Assembly: GCA_048173955.1 (NCBI GenBank)
Contig: DBEYOB010000066.1
Location: forward strand, 1-18,105
DNA from: CAZUFB01 sp048173955
Lineage (GTDB): Bacteria > Actinomycetota > Coriobacteriia > Coriobacteriales > UMGS124
Length of the DNA: 18,105 bases
Reading direction: 5' to 3'
A model generated the notes under the pieces. It had not been told where the DNA came from. It did not search any database and saw only the letters and a program-made list of their open reading frames with translations. Both the position numbers and the translations under genes were made by a program. This document shows, in pieces, positions 13,203 to 18,105 of the stretch; position 1 is the stretch's first letter, and each line of letters begins with the position of its first letter.

Positions 13203-14408
13203 ATGCCCTGGGTCGAGCGCGCATCGTACCTCGAGCGCCTTCGCTCCGTGGAAGGGACGGGGGACGTCAAGGTCATAACCGGCGTGCGCCGCTCGGGCAA
13301 GTCCGAGCTCATGAAGGCGTTCTCCGCCGAGCTCGCGAAGCGGGATCCGTCGTCGAACAGCCTCTATATCGACCTGCTTGATCTCGACAACGAGGAGCTC
13401 CTCGAGTACCACGCCCTGCACGGCAAGATCGCCAAGTCCCATAAGGATGGCGTGCGCAACCGCCTCTTCATCGACGAGGTGCAGCGGTGCGAGGGCTTCG
13501 AGAGGGCAATCAACAGCATCCATGCCCGGGGAGGGTGGGACATCTACCTTACCGGGTCGAATGCGTTCCTTCTGAGTTCCGACCTTGCCACGCTCTTCAC
13601 CGGCAGGCACCGCGAGATTCATGTTCTGCCGTTCAGTTTCGGTGAGTTCCGCGCGTACTTCGGCAAGCAAAGCTCCATCGACGAAGACCTGGACCGCTAT
13701 ATCGAGCGCGGGGGCCTCGCTGGATCCTATGAGTATCGTGACATGGCAGAGTCATACGGTTACATCAGGGACGTCTACCGGACCATCCTTACGCGCGACC
13801 TCGTGCAGAAGTTCCGCCTGCCCGACACGCTGGTGCTCGAGCGGCTCGCCGAGTACATGATGGACAACACCGGCAACCTCAATTCGCCGAACAGCATCGC
13901 CGGCACTCTTGATGCAAACAAGGTCTCAACCAACCACGTTACGGTCGGGCGCTACATCTCGCACCTGAGGGACGCCTTCGTCTTCTACGAGGCCAAGCGC
14001 TACGATATCAAGGGCAAGAAGTACCTGAGCACGCAGGCAAAGCACTATGTGTGCGACACGGGGATGCGCTACGCGGTGCTCGGCACGCGCAACATGGACT
14101 GGGGCCGCATGTACGAGAACTCGGTGTTCTTGGAGCTCATTCGCCGCGGATACGAGACCTACGTGGGAAAGCTCTACCAGAAGGAGGTCGACTTCGTCGT
14201 CAAGCGAGGGTCGGAGCAGGTCTACATCCAGGTGTGCGACAGCGTGAGCGCGCCCGAGACGCTCGAGCGCGAGCTCGCACCCCTGCGTGCGATACGGGAC
14301 GCCTACCCCAAGGTCCTCATCGCGAGAACCCGGCACGGCGACTACACGATCGACGGCATCAGAATCATCGACGTGGCCCGTTGGCTCATTGGGGAGCAGG
14401 GATTCTGA
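13203..14408 (+). CDS. AAA ATPase with DUF4143 C-terminal domain
   Basis: The 401-residue protein is an AAA_14/DUF4143 ATPase, a family common in gut bacteria with mostly unknown function. Walker A is GVRRSGKSEL (residues 27-36), Walker B RLFIDEVQR (88-95), and sensor-1 IYLTGSN (114-120). A helical and winged-helix-like middle (about 180-265, with ILTRDLVQKFRL) leads to the DUF4143 end, a degenerate PD-(D/E)XK-like part with MYENSVFLELIRRGYE, then KEVDFVVKRG and VYIQVCDSV, where the usual catalytic Lys is replaced. ATG at 13203 has TTGGAG five bases upstream. It is monocistronic or followed by the MFS gene 58 bases later. No partner or substrate can be inferred from the neighbours. Confidence 0.88.
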   Translation: MPWVERASYLERLRSVEGTGDVKVITGVRRSGKSELMKAFSAELAKRDPSSNSLYIDLLDLDNEELLEYHALHGKIAKSHKDGVRNRLFIDEVQRCEGFERAINSIHARGGWDIYLTGSNAFLLSSDLATLFTGRHREIHVLPFSFGEFRAYFGKQSSIDEDLDRYIERGGLAGSYEYRDMAESYGYIRDVYRTILTRDLVQKFRLPDTLVLERLAEYMMDNTGNLNSPNSIAGTLDANKVSTNHVTVGRYISHLRDAFVFYEAKRYDIKGKKYLSTQAKHYVCDTGMRYAVLGTRNMDWGRMYENSVFLELIRRGYETYVGKLYQKEVDFVVKRGSEQVYIQVCDSVSAPETLERELAPLRAIRDAYPKVLIARTRHGDYTIDGIRIIDVARWLIGEQGF

Positions 14409-14466
14409 CACTGGGTGAACGCACGGTTTTCGTAATAATCCGATGGTGGCACGAAAGGGGAGGGCC

Positions 14467-15768
14467 ATGGCCAATCGTATGGGACGAAGTCGCTCGGAAG
14501 GCAGGTCGGCGTCGTGGGCGGCAAAGCTCGCCTTCGTGTGGGGCGGCGAGCTCGTCTCCGTGCTCACGAGCTCCGTCTTGCAGATGGGCTTCGTCTGGCA
14601 CATCACGCTCACGACGAACTCCGCGAGCATGCTCTCGCTCGCGTCTCTCGCGGGCTTCCTTCCCCTCGCCCTGTTTGGGACCTTTGCGGGAACCATCGTC
14701 GACCGCCTGCCGCTCAAGCGCACGCTTATAGGCGCGGACCTCTTCATCGCGGCGGTGAGCGCGGCGGTGGCCGTCGTCTCCCTCACGGGGACGCTGCCGG
14801 TCTGGGTGATCATGGTCGCGCTGTTCGTCCGCGCCATCGGCAGCTCGTTCCACACGCCGGCGTTCCAGGCGCTCACGCCGCTTGTGGCGCCGCCCGAGCA
14901 TCTCACGCGGCTTTCGGGCGTGACGCAGGCTGTCCAGTCCGGAGGCTACATCCTGGGGACGGCGCTTGCGGCGGTCATCTACCCGCTCTGGGGCCTTACC
15001 GCCATGATCGCGCTCGACGTCGCTGGAGCGCTCGTCGCCACGGTCGCGGTCCTTGCGGCGCGGCTCGACGTGGGCGGCGCGGCGCGGACGGCGGATGCGG
15101 CGCCCGACGCTTCCCGCGGCCTCGCCGCCCAGCTGCGCGGCCTCGCCTCCGAGACGGCGGCGGGCTATCGCGTGCTGCGCGGCTATCGCGGGCTGTTCGC
15201 CCTTTTGTGGTGCGGCTTCGCCTTCACGCTCGTGTTCGCGCCCATTTCGGCGCTCTTCCCCATCATGACGCTCGACCACTTCGGGGGCACGACGGGCGAC
15301 GCCGCGCTTGCGGAGATCGTGTTCTCCGTGGGCATGATCGCGGGTTCGGCGATCCTTGCCTCGTGGGGCGGGTTCAAGAACCGTGCGGCCACTGTGGTCG
15401 CTGCGACGGCGCTCTACGGCGTGGCGACGCTCGGCGCGGGACTCCTCGGTCCCGGCGGCTTTGTGCTGTTCTTGGCCGCAAGCTTCTTTATGGGCCTCAG
15501 CTCGCCGTTCTACTCCGGCCCGCAGACGGCGCTCATGCAGGAAAAGATCCCGCCGGAGTACCTCGGCCGCGTGTTCGGCCTGTACGGGGCGATCATGTCG
15601 TGGGCGATGCCCCTCGGGCTCGCCGCCTCGTCGCTCTTCGCGGACGCCGTGGGGGCCCCGGCCTGGTTTGCGGGCACGGGCGTCGCCATGGCGGTGCTCG
15701 CCGCGGCCACCTGGGCCATCCCCAGCATCCGGCATATCGAGGACGCCGGGACCGACGGCGGCCGTTGA
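14467..15768 (+). CDS. MFS transporter (DHA3-like drug or macrolide efflux type)
   Basis: The 433-residue protein is a 12-helix major facilitator, probably a proton-driven exporter. It resembles the DHA3/MefA-like group: the first helix after a short basic N-terminus (FVWGGELVSVLTSSVLQMGF), motif A in loop 2-3 as GTFAGTIVDRLPLKRTL (about 70-86), a proline- and glycine-rich helix 4-5 region with SFHTPAFQALTPLVAP, and a repeat of this pattern in the second half (FYSGPQTALMQEKIPPEYLG, then RVFGLYG). I chose the ATG at 14467 with AAGGGG six bases upstream; an ATG at 14443 lacks one. The 58-base gap after the AAA gene has no terminator. It converges with the histidine kinase gene, ending 33 bases away. 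The substrate is unknown. Confidence 0.85.
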   Translation: MANRMGRSRSEGRSASWAAKLAFVWGGELVSVLTSSVLQMGFVWHITLTTNSASMLSLASLAGFLPLALFGTFAGTIVDRLPLKRTLIGADLFIAAVSAAVAVVSLTGTLPVWVIMVALFVRAIGSSFHTPAFQALTPLVAPPEHLTRLSGVTQAVQSGGYILGTALAAVIYPLWGLTAMIALDVAGALVATVAVLAARLDVGGAARTADAAPDASRGLAAQLRGLASETAAGYRVLRGYRGLFALLWCGFAFTLVFAPISALFPIMTLDHFGGTTGDAALAEIVFSVGMIAGSAILASWGGFKNRAATVVAATALYGVATLGAGLLGPGGFVLFLAASFFMGLSSPFYSGPQTALMQEKIPPEYLGRVFGLYGAIMSWAMPLGLAASSLFADAVGAPAWFAGTGVAMAVLAAATWAIPSIRHIEDAGTDGGR

Positions 15769-15801
15769 GCCGCATGCGCGCGCTTTCCGGGCCGTCGTGT
15801 T

Positions 15802-17256
15802 CTAGCTGCGCTCGTTTTGGCCCTGCAGGGGGATTGCGATCGTCGCCGCGGCGCCGAGGACGGTGCCGCCCGCATCGGTGCGGTTGGCGAGCGCGACGGA
15901 GCCGCCGTGGGCCCGGGCTGCCTCCTCGGCGGCGTAGAGGCCGAGGCCGTAATGCCGCTCGCCGTCGCGTGCGGAGCGCGCCGAGTCGTCCGTGAAGAGC
16001 CGCTCGCAGCCGTGTGCAAGCGCGGCGGGCGAGAAGCCCGGGCCGTCGTCGGCGATCTCGATGACGAGTGTCTCGTTTGCAACCGCACACGTGAGTTCGA
16101 CGCGCGAGCGCGCGTGCTCGGCGGCGTTGGCGACGAGGTTTGCGGCGGCGCGGGCGAGGGCTGCGCAGTCGAGGAGGGCCTCAGGGGCGTCCGCGACGGT
16201 ACGATCGACGGATGCAGCGAGCTCCACGCCATGCGCGCGGGCGACGGGCCCCGCCTCGGCAATGACCTGCCTGCAGAGCTCTGCCGGCTGCACGGGAGCC
16301 TTTGCCGCTCCGCCCGCGCCGCGCGAGGCGTCGATGAGCAGGTGCACGTAGCCGTCGAGCCGATTGGCACCCTCGGTGATGTCGCGCGCCGCCGCGGCGA
16401 GCTCGGTGCGGCTGGCCGTGCCGGGCGTCTCCTCGCCGCCCAGCTCCTCCGCCACGAAGTCGGCGTTGGCGCGCAGGACGGTGAGCGGGGTCTTGAGGTC
16501 GTGCGCGAGCGAGGCTACCTGCTCGCGCTGGGAGCGCTCCGCGGCCCAGCGGGCCTCGAGCGAGGAGGCGAGCGAGGTGCGCATGGCGTCCATGGCGTCG
16601 AGGACGTCGTTCATCTCGCGCACGTTGGTGCGCCCGACCGCGAAGTCGAGCTCCCCGTTCCCGACGCGAGCCGCCGCCTCGGCGAGCGGGGCCATCTTGC
16701 GCGAAATCACGCGGCTCGCCCGATGCGCCACGAGCGCGAGCGCGACGGCGCTGCCCACCGCACCGGCAACGAGCATGAGGTTCTGCGGGTTGGGAAGGGC
16801 TTCGGCGAGGTCGCGCGAGGCCCACTGCGGGAGGTACTCCGAGACGAGCGTGCAGGCGTCGCCGCCTTCGAGCGGGAACGTGGCGTAGGTGAGGCCCGAG
16901 CCGCCGCCCGTAATCTCGACGGTGCCGGGAGCGGTGCCGAGGACCGCCTCCGCCGCCTGCCGGGCGCGGTCCAGCCGCGCGCCTTCGAGGTCCGTCTCGC
17001 GCACTTCGCCGGCCTCGTCCACGACGGCGTAGCGGTAGGCCGTGGGTATGTCCTCCGGCCCGAGATCTTCTTCCGAGGCCAGCCGGGCCGCGACCTCGCG
17101 CGCGTTGCCCGGTCCCCAGCTCGCCTCGTAGACCCATCCCATGTTGATCGCCGCGGAGAGCGCCATGAACGCGAGCGCCCACGCCGCAGCGACCGCCGCG
17201 AACGCGTAGGCGAAATAGCGCGCGATGACGAAAGAGAGCGGCATGCCGCCGCTCAT
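15802..17256 (-). CDS. Sensor histidine kinase (two-component system)
   Basis: This 484-residue membrane kinase pairs with the response regulator encoded just upstream. Order: a first membrane helix (residues about 10-38), an extracytoplasmic sensor part (about 40-155), a second membrane helix (about 158-178), HAMP linker (about 179-232), the dimerisation and phospho-acceptor helix with SLAHDLKTPLTVLRANADF (His252), and the ATP-binding domain with N box AANLVANAAEHA (371-382), G1 DDGPGF (403-408) and G2 YGLGL (436-440). All catalytic motifs are present. I prefer the ATG at 17256 with GGAAGG upstream; a GTG at 17295 would overlap the regulator gene and has a poor ribosome site. The signal sensed is unknown. 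The convergent MFS gene might be a target, but this is only proximity. Confidence 0.9.
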   Translation of the reverse strand: MSGGMPLSFVIARYFAYAFAAVAAAWALAFMALSAAINMGWVYEASWGPGNAREVAARLASEEDLGPEDIPTAYRYAVVDEAGEVRETDLEGARLDRARQAAEAVLGTAPGTVEITGGGSGLTYATFPLEGGDACTLVSEYLPQWASRDLAEALPNPQNLMLVAGAVGSAVALALVAHRASRVISRKMAPLAEAAARVGNGELDFAVGRTNVREMNDVLDAMDAMRTSLASSLEARWAAERSQREQVASLAHDLKTPLTVLRANADFVAEELGGEETPGTASRTELAAAARDITEGANRLDGYVHLLIDASRGAGGAAKAPVQPAELCRQVIAEAGPVARAHGVELAASVDRTVADAPEALLDCAALARAAANLVANAAEHARSRVELTCAVANETLVIEIADDGPGFSPAALAHGCERLFTDDSARSARDGERHYGLGLYAAEEAARAHGGSVALANRTDAGGTVLGAAATIAIPLQGQNERS

Positions 17257-17282
17257 CTCGCTACGCCTTCCGTCTTTGGTCC

Positions 17283-17945
17283 CTAGAGCTGCCACTTGTA
17301 CCCCATCCCCCAGACGGTCGCGATCGGGTCGGCCCCCACCGCGGCGAGCTTCCTCCGGGCGCGGCTGACCTGCATGGATATGGCCGCATCGTCGGCGTCG
17401 CTGTCCCAGCCGAGCACGGCCTCGCGGATCTGCGCGCGGCTCATGACCTGACCGGGGTGGCGGGCGAGGTGCTCGCAGATGGCGTACTCGGTGGGCGTGA
17501 GCGGCACGGCCTCGCCGCCCACGGCGAGCTCGCGCGCCCCGAGGTCGAGCCGCACCTCGCCGAAGGAGAGGGCGTGCGCGTGCGGCCGGCGCTCACGGCG
17601 CAGGTGCGCCGCCACCTTGGCGCGCAGTTCCGCGGCCCCGAAGGGCTTGCGGACGTAGTCGTCGGCGCCCAGGCCGTAGCCGGCCACGGCGTCCTCCTCG
17701 GCCACGCGCGCGGTCAGGAAGATGATGGGCCCGTCGAAGTCCGGGCGGATCCTCCGCACGAGCTCGAAGCCGTCGAGCCCCGGCATCATGACGTCGCAGA
17801 GCACGAGGTCGAAGCGCGAGAGGTCCGTCCCCGGGACCGCCGTCGGGTCCGCGGCCTTGACGACCTCGTGGCCGTCGCGGCCGAGCACGCGGGCGAGGGC
17901 GTCGAGAATCGCGCATTCGTCGTCTATCGCTAGGATGTGAGCCAC
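17283..17945 (-). CDS. OmpR-family response regulator
   Basis: A 220-residue regulator with a receiver domain (residues 1-115) and an OmpR/PhoB winged-helix domain (about 125-220). The receiver shows the acidic pair D8/D9, phospho-acceptor D51 in LVLCDVMMPGLDG, T78 in FLTAR and K100 in VRKPF. The output domain has LTPTEYAICEHLARHPGQVM and ends in VWGMGYKWQL, as in the family. The start is GTG at 17945, with GGGAGG six bases upstream; a longer in-frame ATG at 17990 is less likely because it adds a non-conserved leader before MAHILAIDD. The stop is 26 bases from the kinase start. A TAGAAT at 17990-17995 on the minus strand could be its -10 box, but no good -35 accompanies it. Confidence 0.92.
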   Translation of the reverse strand: MAHILAIDDECAILDALARVLGRDGHEVVKAADPTAVPGTDLSRFDLVLCDVMMPGLDGFELVRRIRPDFDGPIIFLTARVAEEDAVAGYGLGADDYVRKPFGAAELRAKVAAHLRRERRPHAHALSFGEVRLDLGARELAVGGEAVPLTPTEYAICEHLARHPGQVMSRAQIREAVLGWDSDADDAAISMQVSRARRKLAAVGADPIATVWGMGYKWQL

Positions 17946-18036
17946 CCTCTGCCTCCCGTGGTCGCCTTTTGCGATCAGCCTAATGCCCAATTCTAACGAG
18001 ATGATAACGGGCGAGAAAAGATGTGCGGTGTCGGGC

Positions 18037-18105
18037 TCAGCGGCCCAGTGCCCCGCGCGCGGCCGCGGGCGCCTCGGCCGCGTCGCACGCGCGGTAGCGC
18101 ACGCC
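18037..18105 (-). CDS. Possible 3' end of a further minus-strand gene, cut by the window
   Basis: From the window edge the minus strand stays open for 22 codons (GVRYRACDAAEAPAAARGAL then GR) and ends in TGA at 18037-18039. The composition is GC-rich and Ala-rich like the coding DNA around it, and the following bases become less GC-rich, as in an intergenic gap. Too short to assign a function, and it may be chance. Confidence 0.3.
   Translation of the reverse strand, partial: GVRYRACDAAEAPAAARGALGR

Noticed and set aside
15817..17286. A 489-codon plus-strand frame opposite the histidine kinase.
   Set aside because: The minus-strand gene has all kinase motifs; the plus frame is Arg/Glu/Gly-rich shadow sequence.
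1..18105. CRISPR arrays, tRNA or rRNA genes, phage attachment sites.
   Set aside because: I saw no regularly spaced repeats, no tRNA cloverleaf, no rRNA signature and no paired direct repeats with an integrase.

Overview
The window is GC-rich and gene-dense. Protein flavour (HsdR, McrBC, DUF4143 ATPases, ISL3-type transposase debris) and codon use fit a high-GC gut actinobacterium, most likely a member of the Coriobacteriia such as Collinsella or a relative. That placement is an inference; there is no rRNA or other marker gene in the window.

Region 1 (1-4559, all minus strand) is a compact block of siphovirus-type structural genes. Read in the direction of transcription it runs: scaffold, major capsid (one-base frameshift), head-tail connector, small head-closure/minor capsid protein, tail-terminator-like protein, a 49-residue ORF coupled at both ends, distal tail protein (Dit) and tail-tip protein. 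Terminase, portal, major tail tube and tape-measure genes are absent. A next gene appears to start at base 4 and run off the window.

Region 2 (4662-11089, minus strand) is a restriction/defence operon read right to left: a small ribbon-helix-helix protein, an HsdR-N/HsdS-C chimera, McrB, McrC and a small predicted PD-(D/E)XK protein (DUF6998-like). Gaps are tiny and starts overlap stops, so it looks like one transcription unit. It is followed by two hairpins (4574-4634) and then the capsid genes on the same strand. Three different proteins in it keep nuclease-type motifs.

Region 3 (11105-13200) is a decay and intergenic zone. It holds the 3' end of an ISL3-family transposase, a promoter plus terminator leader, a small nitroreductase gene, a strong terminator with possible small-RNA structure upstream of it, and a short membrane-protein remnant.

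Region 4 (13138-18105) looks chromosomal. A DUF4143-type AAA ATPase sits behind a promoter flanked by twin palindromes. A DHA3-like MFS exporter follows, convergent with a two-component system (response regulator then histidine kinase, minus strand). The last bases may hold the 3' end of one more minus-strand gene.

The most interesting parts are the composite McrBC operon with its in-frame HsdR-HsdS chimera and extra nuclease-like partner, the tail-tube-less phage block next to it, and the twin-palindrome promoter of the AAA gene.
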